This document shows, piece by piece, positions 26,001 to 33,762 of a DNA stretch of 64,000 nucleotides. The DNA comes from an uncultured Cetobacterium sp. Lineage in GTDB: Bacteria; Fusobacteriota; Fusobacteriia; Fusobacteriales; Fusobacteriaceae. Within the stretch, counting starts at the first letter, position 1. Every line of letters begins with the position of its first letter. Position numbers and translations under genes: made by a program. The notes beneath the pieces are model-generated. The model made no database searches and was not told the origin of the DNA. It was given only the letters and a program-made list of their open reading frames with translations. The DNA lies in the NCBI RefSeq assembly GCF_945952365.1, contig NZ_CAMFHX010000004.1, forward strand, positions 58,692 through 122,691, in the 5' to 3' direction.

Positions 26001-26662
26001 GGATATTTGGAGGAGACGGATGGGCTTATGACATCGGTTACGGAGGATTAGACCACGTTTTAGCTTCTTCAGATGACGTTAACGTTTTAGTAATGGATAC
26101 AGAAATCTATTCTAACACTGGAGGACAAGCATCTAAGTCAACTCAAACAGGAGCGGTAGCGAAATTCGCAGCTGCAGGAAAACCTAATAAGAAGAAAGAT
26201 TTAGCTGCAATAGCTATGTCTTATGGACATATCTATGTTGCACAAGTATCTATGGGAGCTAACCAAGCTCAATACTTAAAAGCAATCGCTGAAGCTGAGG
26301 CTTATCCAGGACCATCATTAATCATAGCTTATGCACCTTGTATAAGTCATGGATTGAAGAACGGAATGGGTAACAGTCAACTTGAGATGAAGAGAGCTAC
26401 TGAGTGTGGATACTGGCCAATCTTCAGATACAATCCATTATTAGAAGTAGAAGGTAAAAACCCACTTCAAATTGATTGTAAAGAACCAAACTGGGATAAC
26501 TATAATGACTACTTAATGGGAGAGGTAAGATATGCTACTTTAGCTAAATCTCAACCAGAGCATGCATCAGTACTGTTTGCTAAGAATAAGTCAGAATCTC
26601 AAAGAAGATGGAGACAATACCAAAGACTTGCATCATTAGACTTCACATCAGAAGCTAAGTAA
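23081..26662 (+). CDS. nifJ: Pyruvate:ferredoxin (flavodoxin) oxidoreductase
   Basis: This 1193-residue single-chain PFOR oxidises pyruvate to acetyl-CoA and CO2 and passes electrons to ferredoxin or flavodoxin. Domains run in the usual order. The N-terminal pyruvate-binding part contains GIYPITPSSPMAEY. The middle CoA-binding region is followed by a two-cluster ferredoxin domain (CIQCNQCSYVCPH near 703 and CTGCGLCANVCPA near 759). The C-terminal thiamine-diphosphate domain includes HGACGGCGETPY and GGDGWAYDIGYGGLDHV. Just before the ferredoxin domain there is an unusual insert with C635, C637, C640 and C642 (ACSCTGCGCG). It has its own strong promoter and terminator. Codon bias suggests very high expression. 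Confidence 0.97.
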   Translation: MAKKMQTMDGNQAAAYASYAFTEVAGIYPITPSSPMAEYTDEWASRGMKNMFGVPVKVVEMQSEAGAAGTVHGSLQAGALTTTYTASQGLLLKVPNMYKIAGELLPSVIHVSARALAAQALSIFGDHQDVYAARQTGFAMLFESSVQEVMDLSGVAHLAAIKSRVPFMNIFDGFRTSHEIQKVEVMDFEVFKGLVDMDAIKAFRERALNPEHPVTKGTAQNDDIYFQTREVQNKFYDAVPAIVAGYMEEISKVTGRDYKPFNYYGAADAEHIVIAMGSVCETLIETVDYLVAKGEKVGLINVHLYRPFSAEYFFNVFPKTVKKIAVLDRTKEPGSLGEPLYMDVRGLFYGMENAPVIVGGRYGLSSKDTTPAQMKAVFDNLKKDEPKNGFVVGINDDVTFNSLEVGPHIETGAEGVRECLFFGLGSDGTVGANKNSIKIIGDKTDLYAQGYFAYDSKKSGGSTRSHLRFGKNPIKSTYLVSAPNFVACSVPAYLTQYDMISGLKQGGTFLLNCVWDKDEVVAHLPNSVKKTLAEKNAKFYIINANKLATEIGLSGRTNTIMQSAFFKLADVIPFEDAQSYMKQYAEKSYAKKGDAIVKMNYEAIDKGAGELVEIAVDSAWANLTTEVVAEEKGACSCTGCGCGTSTKLESFVEKIAKPINALQGENLPVSTFLGYEDGTFENGTTAFEKRGVAVNVPEWKTENCIQCNQCSYVCPHAVIRPFLMTAEEKAGAPNELKTKTPIGKGLEGLEYKIQVSPLDCTGCGLCANVCPAKEKALVMVPIGQEVEKGEQENADYLFNKVTYKDNLMPKSSVKGSQFAQPLFEFHGACGGCGETPYIKAITQLFGDRMMIANATGCSSIYGGSAPSTPYTTNSCGEGPSWANSLFEDNAEFGYGMATAVEAMRDRIATIMEENMNNVSEEIAAMFAEWIANRADGNKTKEIRNRLVPALEACNCAVSAELLELKQYIVKKSQWIFGGDGWAYDIGYGGLDHVLASSDDVNVLVMDTEIYSNTGGQASKSTQTGAVAKFAAAGKPNKKKDLAAIAMSYGHIYVAQVSMGANQAQYLKAIAEAEAYPGPSLIIAYAPCISHGLKNGMGNSQLEMKRATECGYWPIFRYNPLLEVEGKNPLQIDCKEPNWDNYNDYLMGEVRYATLAKSQPEHASVLFAKNKSESQRRWRQYQRLASLDFTSEAK

Positions 26663-26675
26663 TTCTTTGAACTAT

Positions 26676-26709
26676 AGAGATAAGGTAGAGATACCTTATC
26701 TCTTTTTTT
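26676..26709 (+). terminator. Terminator after nifJ
   Basis: A perfect 12-bp stem (26676-26687 with 26692-26703), a 4-base loop and a run of T form a strong intrinsic terminator. Confidence 0.92.
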
Positions 26710-26722
26710 ATCCAAAACTTTT

Positions 26723-26751
26723 TTGTAAATTAACGTATAATTTGATATAAT
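26723..26751 (+). promoter_or_regulatory. Promoter for the LPS core operon
   Basis: TTGTAA (26723-26728) and a perfect TATAAT (26746-26751) are 17 bases apart, directly downstream of the nifJ terminator. No other clear promoter or terminator is seen until 33590, so this may drive everything through plsC. Confidence 0.65.
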
Positions 26752-26785
26752 TAAAAGTAAGTAGTTAAAAAGAGAGGGTGAAAAA

Positions 26786-27574
26786 ATGAAGATATCTGTT
26801 GCAATGATAACCTTTAATGAAGAGAAGATTTTAAGAAAAACTTTAGAATCAGTTAAAGAGTTAGCAGATGAGATAGTTATTGTTGATAGTGGATCTACTG
26901 ATTCAACAGAAGCGATAGCAAAAGAGTTTGGGGTAAAGTTTCACACTGAATCTTGGAAAGGATATGGACCTCAAAGAAATTCAGCTATAGAAAAATGTAG
27001 TGAAACTTGGATTTTAAATATAGATGCTGATGAAGAGATTTCAGAAGAGTTAAAAAGAAAGATAAAAGAGATAGTTGAGGATAGAAGTAATTCCAAAGAT
27101 ATATTTAAAATCAATAGATTATCAGTTTGCTTTGGAAAAGAGTTAAAACATGGTGGTTGGGGAACTTCTTATGCTGTTAGATTATTTAGAAAAGGTTCGG
27201 GAAAATTTAATGATAATACCGTACATGAAGCTTTTGAAACAGATAAAAAAATCTATAAGATAGATGAAGATATTCTACATCATTCTTATTTAACAATGGA
27301 AGATTATTTTAATAGGTTTAATAGATATACAACAGAGGGTGCAAAAGATTATTATAAAAAAGGTAAAAAAGTTAGTGTTTTCGATATCGCTGTGAATCCA
27401 TTTTATAAATTTATAAGAATGTATATATTTAGATTGGGATTCTTAGATGGAGTGGAAGGATTTGTTATAGCATCAACAAGCTCGTTGTATTCGATGATAA
27501 AATACTTTAAATTGAGGGAGATGTATAAAAATGGTTCGTACTTACAAGAGAATAATAATAGCAAGAACAGATAA
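26786..27574 (+). CDS. Glycosyltransferase family 2, LPS core (WaaE-like)
   Basis: The 262 residues form a GT2 (GT-A fold) transferase. The N terminus has SVAMITFNEEKILRKTLES and IVDSGSTDSTEAIA, and the metal-binding DxD-type motif is LNIDADEEIS. The arrangement and length resemble WaaE/KdtX-type enzymes, which add glucose to inner-core heptose from a nucleotide sugar on the cytoplasmic face of the inner membrane. Placement ahead of three heptosyltransferase-family genes supports an LPS-core role. The acceptor and sugar cannot be read from sequence. Its 3' end overlaps the next gene by 44 bases. Confidence 0.85.
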   Translation: MKISVAMITFNEEKILRKTLESVKELADEIVIVDSGSTDSTEAIAKEFGVKFHTESWKGYGPQRNSAIEKCSETWILNIDADEEISEELKRKIKEIVEDRSNSKDIFKINRLSVCFGKELKHGGWGTSYAVRLFRKGSGKFNDNTVHEAFETDKKIYKIDEDILHHSYLTMEDYFNRFNRYTTEGAKDYYKKGKKVSVFDIAVNPFYKFIRMYIFRLGFLDGVEGFVIASTSSLYSMIKYFKLREMYKNGSYLQENNNSKNR

Positions 27575-28556
27575 AATAGGCGATTTAATTTTATCAATCC
27601 CAAGTTTTTTTATGGTAAAAAAAATGTATCCAGATGCAGAGATAACTTTGTTGGTTAGAAATTATAATTACAATATTGTAAAAAGTTTACCATATATAAA
27701 TAGAGTTGTTCAAATAGATAGATATAGACAAAAAGAGTTGCTAGAAAAGATTGAATATTTTAATGCAGATGTATTTATTGCTTTATATGTTGATGATTTT
27801 GTAATGCAATTAGCAAAAGCGAGTAAAGCTAAATTAAAAATAGGACCTTTGTCAAAATTAAAATCATTTTTTACTTTTAACAAAGGTGTTCTTCAAAAAA
27901 GATCAAAGTCTATTAAGCATGAAGCTGAATATAATTTAGATTTAATAAAAAAGTTAGATAAGAAACTCTTTGAGGAGAGGTTTGAGATAAATACAGCTAT
28001 TTATTTAGATAAAAGTAATATTGAATCAGCAGAGCAGTTCTTTAAAGATAATAATATAGGTAAAAAGGTGTTAGTTGTAAATCCATTTATGGGAGGATCA
28101 GCTAAAAATATAAGTGATGATCAATATGCTCAACTTTTGACAAAACTTATAGATAGAGAAAAAGATTTAGACGTTATTATAACTGCACATATATCTGATG
28201 AAGATAGAGGACTGAGTTTAATTGAAAAAATTGGTAGAGAGAGAATCTATTTATTTGCTAATGGAGGAGAGTTATTAAATATTGGAGCGGTTATAGATAA
28301 ATCTAAAGTTTATTTTGGAGGTTCAACAGGACCGACACATATAGCTGGTTCTTTACAAAAAAGTATAGTTGCCTTATACCCTAAAAAACCATCGCAAAGC
28401 CCAACAAGATGGGGAGTATTTGGAAATGATGATGTAACTTATATAATTCCTGATGAAAATAGCAAAGAAAATTACAAGCACAAAAACTTTGATTCGTATA
28501 ACGAGGAGATTGAAGAGAGAATAATTACAGAGATAATAAAAAGATTGGAGAGATAA
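27531..28556 (+). CDS. Glycosyltransferase family 9 (heptosyltransferase family), copy 1
   Basis: This 341-residue GT-B protein belongs to the ADP-heptose:LPS heptosyltransferase family. The N-terminal motif is IIIARTDKIGDLILSIPSF. The C-terminal donor-binding region contains YFGGSTGPTHIAGSL and the late motif PTRWGVFGNDD. The ATG at 27531 lies inside the end of the preceding gene, with GAGGGAG about 10 bases upstream, so translation is probably coupled. It differs enough from the two paralogues downstream to suggest a distinct acceptor or donor. Which core residue it adds is unknown. Confidence 0.85.
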   Translation: MVRTYKRIIIARTDKIGDLILSIPSFFMVKKMYPDAEITLLVRNYNYNIVKSLPYINRVVQIDRYRQKELLEKIEYFNADVFIALYVDDFVMQLAKASKAKLKIGPLSKLKSFFTFNKGVLQKRSKSIKHEAEYNLDLIKKLDKKLFEERFEINTAIYLDKSNIESAEQFFKDNNIGKKVLVVNPFMGGSAKNISDDQYAQLLTKLIDREKDLDVIITAHISDEDRGLSLIEKIGRERIYLFANGGELLNIGAVIDKSKVYFGGSTGPTHIAGSLQKSIVALYPKKPSQSPTRWGVFGNDDVTYIIPDENSKENYKHKNFDSYNEEIEERIITEIIKRLER

Positions 28557-28558
28557 TA

Positions 28559-29569
28559 GTGAAAATATTGATTATACATACAGCTTTTATTGGAGATATA
28601 GTGTTATCGACTCCTTTACTAAAAAGAATAAAAGATGTTTATCCAGAAGCGAAGATTACATATGTGACAACTCCAGTAGGTGCTAGTATATTAAGAAACA
28701 ATGAAAATATAACAGAGATTATTGAATATGATAAGAGAGGGGTTCATTCAGGAGTTAAAGGTCTTATTGCGCTAGGAAGAAGATTGAGATATGAAAACTT
28801 TAATTTGGTTTTAACACCTCATAGATATCTACGTAGTTCAATTTTATCTTGGTTGACGAGATCACCTAAAAGGGTTGGATATAATACAGCAAGTGGGGCG
28901 GTATTATTTACAAAGAGAATAAAATATGATAAAAGTAAACATGAAGTGGAAAAATTACTTTCTTTTTTAGGAGAGTTACCTGAAAATTTAAGAGAGTCTT
29001 ATCCAATAGAGTTGTACCCAAGTAAAAAAGATATTCAAAAGGTAGATGATATTTGGAAAGAAAATAGATTGATAGATAAAGATGTAGTAGCAGTTGCTCC
29101 TGGAAGTAAATGGTTTACTAAAAAATGGCCTTTAGAATATTTCAATAAAGTTATTGATCTGTTGGTTGCAAACAATAAAAAAGTTGTAATCATAGGCGGA
29201 AGAGATGAGATGCTTTTAAATGTACATACACCTTCTGGAGTGGTTGATTTGAGAGGAAAAACCACTCTTTTAGAATTAGCAGAAGTTTTAAAAAGGTCAA
29301 AAGTAGTATTAACAAATGATTCATCACCTATACATATAGCTTCAGCTTTTAAAAATACAAAGATAATAGCTTTGTTTGGACCAACTGTAAAAGCATTCGG
29401 CTTCTTCCCTTGGAGTAAAAATAGTGAAGTTTTAGAAGTGGAAAATTTATCTTGTAGACCTTGTGCTATCCATGGTGGAAACAAATGTCCTAAAGGGCAT
29501 TTCAAATGTATGTTAGATCTAAAGCCAGAAGTGGCATTTGATAAAATTCTAGCATCTTTAAAGAGGTAA
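28559..29569 (+). CDS. waaF: LPS heptosyltransferase (WaaF-like), copy 2
   Basis: These 336 residues form a GT9 enzyme closest in pattern to heptosyltransferase II. The N terminus is ILIIHTAFIGDIVLSTPLL. The donor lobe has VAVAPGSKWFTKKWP, VVLTNDSSPIHIASA and ALFGPTVKAFGFFPW, and a cysteine-containing tail follows (CRPCAIHGGNKCPKGHFKC). It adds a heptose to the inner core using ADP-heptose. The start is GTG at 28559, two bases after the previous stop. The cysteine-rich C-terminal segment is shared with copy 3. Assignment as WaaF rather than WaaC or WaaQ is tentative. Confidence 0.8.
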   Translation: MKILIIHTAFIGDIVLSTPLLKRIKDVYPEAKITYVTTPVGASILRNNENITEIIEYDKRGVHSGVKGLIALGRRLRYENFNLVLTPHRYLRSSILSWLTRSPKRVGYNTASGAVLFTKRIKYDKSKHEVEKLLSFLGELPENLRESYPIELYPSKKDIQKVDDIWKENRLIDKDVVAVAPGSKWFTKKWPLEYFNKVIDLLVANNKKVVIIGGRDEMLLNVHTPSGVVDLRGKTTLLELAEVLKRSKVVLTNDSSPIHIASAFKNTKIIALFGPTVKAFGFFPWSKNSEVLEVENLSCRPCAIHGGNKCPKGHFKCMLDLKPEVAFDKILASLKR

Positions 29570-29572
29570 TTT

Positions 29573-30244
29573 ATGGAGAAGGTAATTTGTAACAATTCTA
29601 TAAATTTTAATCTGCCCAATAAAATTAAAAATAAAGAATACACAGTTTTAAAAGTTTTAAAAGATGATAAAAGAAGTCAGGTTCTTTTAATAGAGGTTGA
29701 TGAAGAAAAATATGTTTATAAAGTGCCAAGAGAAAAAAATAGAAGAGTTTGGCAAAGAGTTTTATCTATTTTTAGAGGCAGTGAAAGTAGAAGAGAGTAT
29801 AAAAATTGCTTGAGAATAAGTAATTTAGGATTCAGGGGAGCCACTCCAATTATGTATTGGGAAAAAAGATTTTTTGGGATGTCTTTTGATTCATTTTTTG
29901 TAAGCTCTTATTTGGAGGGAAGACCAGCAACAGTGAGAGACCTATCTTTGGTAAAGAATGAATTAGAAAAAATTCATAAAAAAGGGTATCTGCATGGTGA
30001 TTCACAACTTGATAATTTTATGATTTTAAAAGAGGAAGTTTATTTAATAGATGTAAAACTAATAAGAAATAAATATGCTAAAGCAGGGGAAGCGTATGAA
30101 TTTATATATTTAGAGGAAAGTTGTCATAAAGAGATAGATATATATGATAAAACAACTATAAGCTATAAATTAGCAAAATATTTAAATAGTTACCTGCATT
30201 GGATTGGAAGAGTAAAAAAAGCAATTCGAGGAAAGGAAAGATAA
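29573..30244 (+). CDS. LPS core heptose kinase (WaaY/RfaY-like)
   Basis: This 223-residue protein has a small eukaryotic-type kinase fold. Visible are a candidate ATP-binding lysine (K50 in KYVYKVPRE), the catalytic loop YLHGDSQLDNFM (H141, D143, N148) and IDVK (D160) in place of the usual DFG/DFD. This pattern matches the RfaY group, which phosphorylates inner-core heptose and so adds negative charge that is bridged by divalent cations. It lies between two heptosyltransferase genes with gaps of 3 bases and 1 base, which supports the role. A KdkA-type KDO kinase is an alternative. Confidence 0.75.
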   Translation: MEKVICNNSINFNLPNKIKNKEYTVLKVLKDDKRSQVLLIEVDEEKYVYKVPREKNRRVWQRVLSIFRGSESRREYKNCLRISNLGFRGATPIMYWEKRFFGMSFDSFFVSSYLEGRPATVRDLSLVKNELEKIHKKGYLHGDSQLDNFMILKEEVYLIDVKLIRNKYAKAGEAYEFIYLEESCHKEIDIYDKTTISYKLAKYLNSYLHWIGRVKKAIRGKER

Positions 30245-30245
30245 A

Positions 30246-31244
30246 TTGAGAGTTTTAATTATAAGACTTAGTTCAATAGGGGACGTGATACTAACAACAC
30301 CTGTATTGAAAGAATTGAAAAAAAAATATCCTAATATAGTTATAGATTTTTTAGTTATGGAAAACTTTAAAGATTCTATATCAGGGTGTCCTTACATAGA
30401 TAATTTGATATTATTTAACAAAAAAAAGCATGATGGGCTAAAAAATATGATAGCCTTTGGTAAAGAGTTGAAAAAAAATAATTATGATTATGTATTCGAT
30501 TTACACTCGAAAGTGAGATCGAAAATAATTAGTAGTACGATAGGTTCTAAGGTATATACTTACAAAAAAAGAGGTTTTTTAAAAACAATATTGGTAAAAA
30601 CAAAAGCTATAAAATATAAAGTTGATAATACAATAATAAAAAATTATTTTGGAGCTTTTAAAGTATTAGGATTAGAATATAATGGTGAAGATTTGACATT
30701 TGGTTTCGAGAAGAAAGATGTGGAAAAATTAGAAGCATTATGTTTAGAATATGAAAATGTTCCGATGATTGCCCCAGGCGCATCAAAGGAAACTAAGAAG
30801 TGGACAAAAGAAGGGTTTGCAGAATTATCAAAACTACTCTATAATAAATATGGGAAAAAACCTATTATTATAGGTTCTGGTGCTGAATATGAAATGTGTG
30901 AAAAAATAAAAGAATTGAGTGGTGGATTAGCGATAAATTTAGCAGGAAAATTAAATCTTAAAGAGAGTGGAGCATTACTTTCAAAAGCTAAATTTTTAGT
31001 AACTAATGACTCGGGACCTTTTCATATTGCAAGAGGAGTTAAGTGTCCAACGTTTGTAATTTTTGGACCAACTAGCCCAGAGATGTTTGAATATGATGAA
31101 AATAATAGATTGATCTATTTAAATGAAGCTTGTTCACCTTGTAGTTTGCACGGAGATAAAACTTGTCCGCAAAAACATTTTAATTGTATGAGAAAACTAA
31201 GTGCAGCAAGGGTTATGGAGATAATAGAAAAAAATGGGAGGTAG
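30246..31244 (+). CDS. Glycosyltransferase family 9 (heptosyltransferase family), copy 3
   Basis: These 332 residues form a GT9 protein with the N-terminal motif [19 protein letters not shown] and a donor-binding region including [30 protein letters not shown] and [12 protein letters not shown]. The C-terminal cysteine-containing tail ([19 protein letters not shown]) matches copy 2. The start is TTG at 30246, one base after the kinase stop, preceded by AAAGGAAAG; no better start lies nearby. The N-terminal motif is typical for WaaC or WaaQ type enzymes, but the acceptor is unresolved. It ends 5 bases before recA. Confidence 0.83.
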   Translation: MRVLIIRLSSIGDVILTTPVLKELKKKYPNIVIDFLVMENFKDSISGCPYIDNLILFNKKKHDGLKNMIAFGKELKKNNYDYVFDLHSKVRSKIISSTIGSKVYTYKKRGFLKTILVKTKAIKYKVDNTIIKNYFGAFKVLGLEYNGEDLTFGFEKKDVEKLEALCLEYENVPMIAPGASKETKKWTKEGFAELSKLLYNKYGKKPIIIGSGAEYEMCEKIKELSGGLAINLAGKLNLKESGALLSKAKFLVTNDSGPFHIARGVKCPTFVIFGPTSPEMFEYDENNRLIYLNEACSPCSLHGDKTCPQKHFNCMRKLSAARVMEIIEKNGR

Positions 31245-31249
31245 TTGAA

Positions 31250-32323
31250 ATGGCAAAAAAGTCAGTAGAAACAACAGATAAGTCAAAAGCATTAGAGACG
31301 GCGTTAAAGCAAATTAGAAAAGACTTTGGTGATGGTTCAATAATGAAGCTAGGTGAAAACCAAGCAATGAGTATTGAAGTGATTTCAACAGGAAGTATTA
31401 ATTTAGATTTGGCCCTTGGAATAGGTGGAGTACCTAGAGGGAGGATTATAGAAGTTTATGGAGCTGAGAGTTCGGGAAAAACAACGATAGCACTACATGT
31501 GGTAGCTCAAGCTCAAAAAATGGGTGGAGTTGCAGCTTTTATAGATGCTGAGCATGCTTTAGACCCTGTTTATGCAAAAGCTTTAGGAGTAGATGTAGAT
31601 GAATTACTAATATCTCAACCAGATTTTGGAGAGCAAGCTTTAGAGATTGCAGATATGTTAGTTAGATCAGGTGCGATTGATATAATAGTAGTCGATTCAG
31701 TAGCAGCACTAGTTCCAAAAGCAGAGATAGATGGAGAGATGTCAGATCAACAGATGGGACTTCAAGCTAGACTTATGTCAAAAGCTTTAAGAAAATTAAC
31801 TGGATCAATAAATAAATCAAAAACAACGATGATATTTATAAACCAAGTTAGAGATAAAATTGGTGGATTTAGTTTTGGTCCACAAACAACTACTACTGGT
31901 GGAAAGGCTTTAAAGTTCTACTCTTCAGTTAGAATGGAAGTAAAAAGAATCGGAAGTGTAAAACAAGGTGAAGAGATAATAGGAAACGAAACAGTAGTAA
32001 AAGTAACTAAGAATAAAGTAGCTCCTCCATTTAAAGAAGCTAAGTTCCAAATTATGTATGGAAAAGGTATTTCTAGAGTTGGTGAAATAATGGATATGGC
32101 TTTAGACAATGATATAGTAGCAAAATCAGGTGCTTGGTTTAGTTTTGGAGATATTAGATTAGGTCAAGGAAAAGAGAATGTAAAAGCTAGATTAGAGACT
32201 GAGCCAGAATTATTAGCAGCTATTGAAGAGAAAGTAAATCAACTTTTAGAGAAAAAGACTATTGTAGTTCATTCATCAGAAGGAGAGGAAAATATTGAAG
32301 CTGAAGAGATTGTTGAAGAATAA
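31250..32323 (+). CDS. recA: Recombinase A
   Basis: RecA forms filaments on single-stranded DNA, performs strand exchange and triggers LexA cleavage where LexA exists. The 357 residues have Walker [10 protein letters not shown] (71-79), [16 protein letters not shown] with Walker B, the L1 and L2 loop region, and [10 protein letters not shown]. The ATG at 31250 follows GGGAGG, which itself overlaps the end of the heptosyltransferase gene. No separate promoter, and no LexA box of either the Gram-negative (CTG-N10-CAG) or Gram-positive (GAAC-N4-GTTC) type, is visible just upstream, so it appears to be read from the LPS operon. recX overlaps its 3' end. Confidence 0.98.
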   Translation: MAKKSVETTDKSKALETALKQIRKDFGDGSIMKLGENQAMSIEVISTGSINLDLALGIGGVPRGRIIEVYGAESSGKTTIALHVVAQAQKMGGVAAFIDAEHALDPVYAKALGVDVDELLISQPDFGEQALEIADMLVRSGAIDIIVVDSVAALVPKAEIDGEMSDQQMGLQARLMSKALRKLTGSINKSKTTMIFINQVRDKIGGFSFGPQTTTTGGKALKFYSSVRMEVKRIGSVKQGEEIIGNETVVKVTKNKVAPPFKEAKFQIMYGKGISRVGEIMDMALDNDIVAKSGAWFSFGDIRLGQGKENVKARLETEPELLAAIEEKVNQLLEKKTIVVHSSEGEENIEAEEIVEE

Positions 32324-32855
32324 TTATCTCTTTGAAAATGGCTTGAATATTGGATTAAATAATGAAATAGTAAATAAATATGATTTGAAAAAGAGAGAGG
32401 AGCTATCTCACGAGGAATACTTACAAGTGTTAGAGTTAGCTGCTCTCTCTACTTCATATTATTACTTAGCCAAAAGAGATTATAGTAAAAAAGAGATTTA
32501 TACGAAGCTAGTACAAAAATATTGGGAAAAATCAGTAGTTTTGAAAGTTATAAAATTGTTGGAAGAGTTAGAGTATATTAATGATTTAGAGTTTGCTCAA
32601 AATTTTGTAAAGAATAGAAAAGGTGCAAGAAAAAAACTTGAGTATGACTTAAAGTTGAAAGGTATTTCATCAGAGATAATAAAAGAGAGTTTAAATTATT
32701 ATGAAAGTGATGATGAGTTAGAGGAGTTATCAAAAGCTTGGGATAAGCTTGGAGCTAAAGATGAACAAAAGAAAATAGCTTCATTGATGAGAAAAGGCTA
32801 TTCTTACGGAGATATAAAAAAAATTATTACTAGAAAACAGGAGGAAGAATGTTAA
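32295..32855 (+). CDS. recX: RecA regulator RecX
   Basis: RecX binds and restrains RecA filaments. The 186 residues show the three-helix repeats typical of the family, including [17 protein letters not shown] and [22 protein letters not shown], and a final KKGY-like segment ([14 protein letters not shown]). Its position overlapping the 3' end of recA is the classical arrangement. The start is uncertain: TTG at 32295 gives a 29-base overlap, while TTG at 32310 is an alternative; neither has a perfect ribosome binding site, so it may rely on coupling to recA translation. Confidence 0.88.
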   Translation: MKLKRLLKNNYLFENGLNIGLNNEIVNKYDLKKREELSHEEYLQVLELAALSTSYYYLAKRDYSKKEIYTKLVQKYWEKSVVLKVIKLLEELEYINDLEFAQNFVKNRKGARKKLEYDLKLKGISSEIIKESLNYYESDDELEELSKAWDKLGAKDEQKKIASLMRKGYSYGDIKKIITRKQEEEC

Positions 32856-33589
32856 CGCTATTAAAAGTTACACTTGCAGCACTACTTAAGTTTACATATA
32901 TAACTATATTTGAATCTAGAAAAATAAAGAAGATGTCTAGTGAAAAAGCTCCGTTAGAGGCAAGGAAAGTCTTAAGAGAACATTTGTGTAGAGGGTTGAT
33001 TAAAGCTGCTAAAATTGATTTAGAAGTTGTTTATTTAGATGAAAAAGCATACAGAAAATTGAAAAGAGAAGATGGAATAGTTGTAGTAGCGAATCATGAA
33101 AGTAACTTAGATATTCCAGTTTTAGTTGTTGCATTAGATTTACCTTTAGGATTTGTAGCCAAAAAAGAGATGGAAAATTGGCCTTTTTACTCTATGTGGA
33201 TGAAAATGAGTAAATGTATATTTTTAGATAGATCAAATCCAAGAGAGGGAATTAAAAGTATAAAAAAAGCTGTAGGTATAGTTAAACAAGGTTATCCAAC
33301 GGTTATATTTCCAGAAGGAGAAAGAACACTCACAGGAAATATGGGTACTTTCAAAAAAGGAAGCTTTAAATTAGCTACAGAAACTGATGGAATTATACTG
33401 CCAGTAACTATTGATGGAACTTTTTTTGTTCAAAATAGAAAAAATATAAGAATTAATCCTAATCAGAAGGTGAGAGTAACTGTAGGAAAACCGATAGATT
33501 TGAAGAAAATGTACTTAGAAAATAATAAAAATTTGAGTGAGATTGTTCAAGAATTGGTAGCTAATCAAAAAATTGCAAAAAATAATTAA
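32849..33589 (+). CDS. plsC: 1-acyl-sn-glycerol-3-phosphate acyltransferase
   Basis: PlsC acylates lysophosphatidic acid to phosphatidic acid in membrane lipid synthesis. The 246 residues start with a hydrophobic helix (about 1-22). The catalytic NHxxxxD motif is ANHESNLD (N82, H83, D88), the substrate-binding motif is FPEGERT, and a late PVTIDGTF segment follows. The ATG overlaps the end of recX and has AGGAGGA upstream. The link to recX is probably positional only, since the lipid role fits the envelope genes further upstream. No T-rich terminator follows. Confidence 0.93.
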   Translation: MLTLLKVTLAALLKFTYITIFESRKIKKMSSEKAPLEARKVLREHLCRGLIKAAKIDLEVVYLDEKAYRKLKREDGIVVVANHESNLDIPVLVVALDLPLGFVAKKEMENWPFYSMWMKMSKCIFLDRSNPREGIKSIKKAVGIVKQGYPTVIFPEGERTLTGNMGTFKKGSFKLATETDGIILPVTIDGTFFVQNRKNIRINPNQKVRVTVGKPIDLKKMYLENNKNLSEIVQELVANQKIAKNN

Positions 33590-33597
33590 AAAATAAC

Positions 33598-33610
33598 CAC
33601 TAAATTAGTG
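33598..33610 (+). other. 13-bp inverted repeat upstream of the pflB promoter
   Basis: CACTAA and TTAGTG flank a single A. There is no T run, so it is not a terminator. It lies 31 bases before the pflB -35 box, where an activator or repressor site would be plausible. Confidence 0.35.
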
Positions 33611-33641
33611 TAAATTTAACCGTTAAAAAGTCTGGAAAAGT

Positions 33642-33670
33642 TTGACACTAATTATTATTTATGCTATAAT
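33642..33670 (+). promoter_or_regulatory. Consensus promoter for pflB
   Basis: Perfect TTGACA (33642-33647) and perfect TATAAT (33665-33670) are separated by 17 bases, with TG at the extended -10 position. The leader is about 85 bases and contains a small hairpin (33686-33692 with 33701-33708). Confidence 0.92.
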
Positions 33671-33762
33671 TTCCTTGAAAATTAAGTGAAGCTTAACAGA
33701 GCTTTCACCAAAAATATAAGTGGAATATATATAAATTATAATCCATTCAGGAGGAAACAAAG

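Noticed and set aside
29035..29643. A 202-codon open frame on the - strand opposite waaF
   Set aside because: It has no recognisable domain, is antisense to a clear heptosyltransferase, and has shadow-like Ser/Leu/Phe composition.
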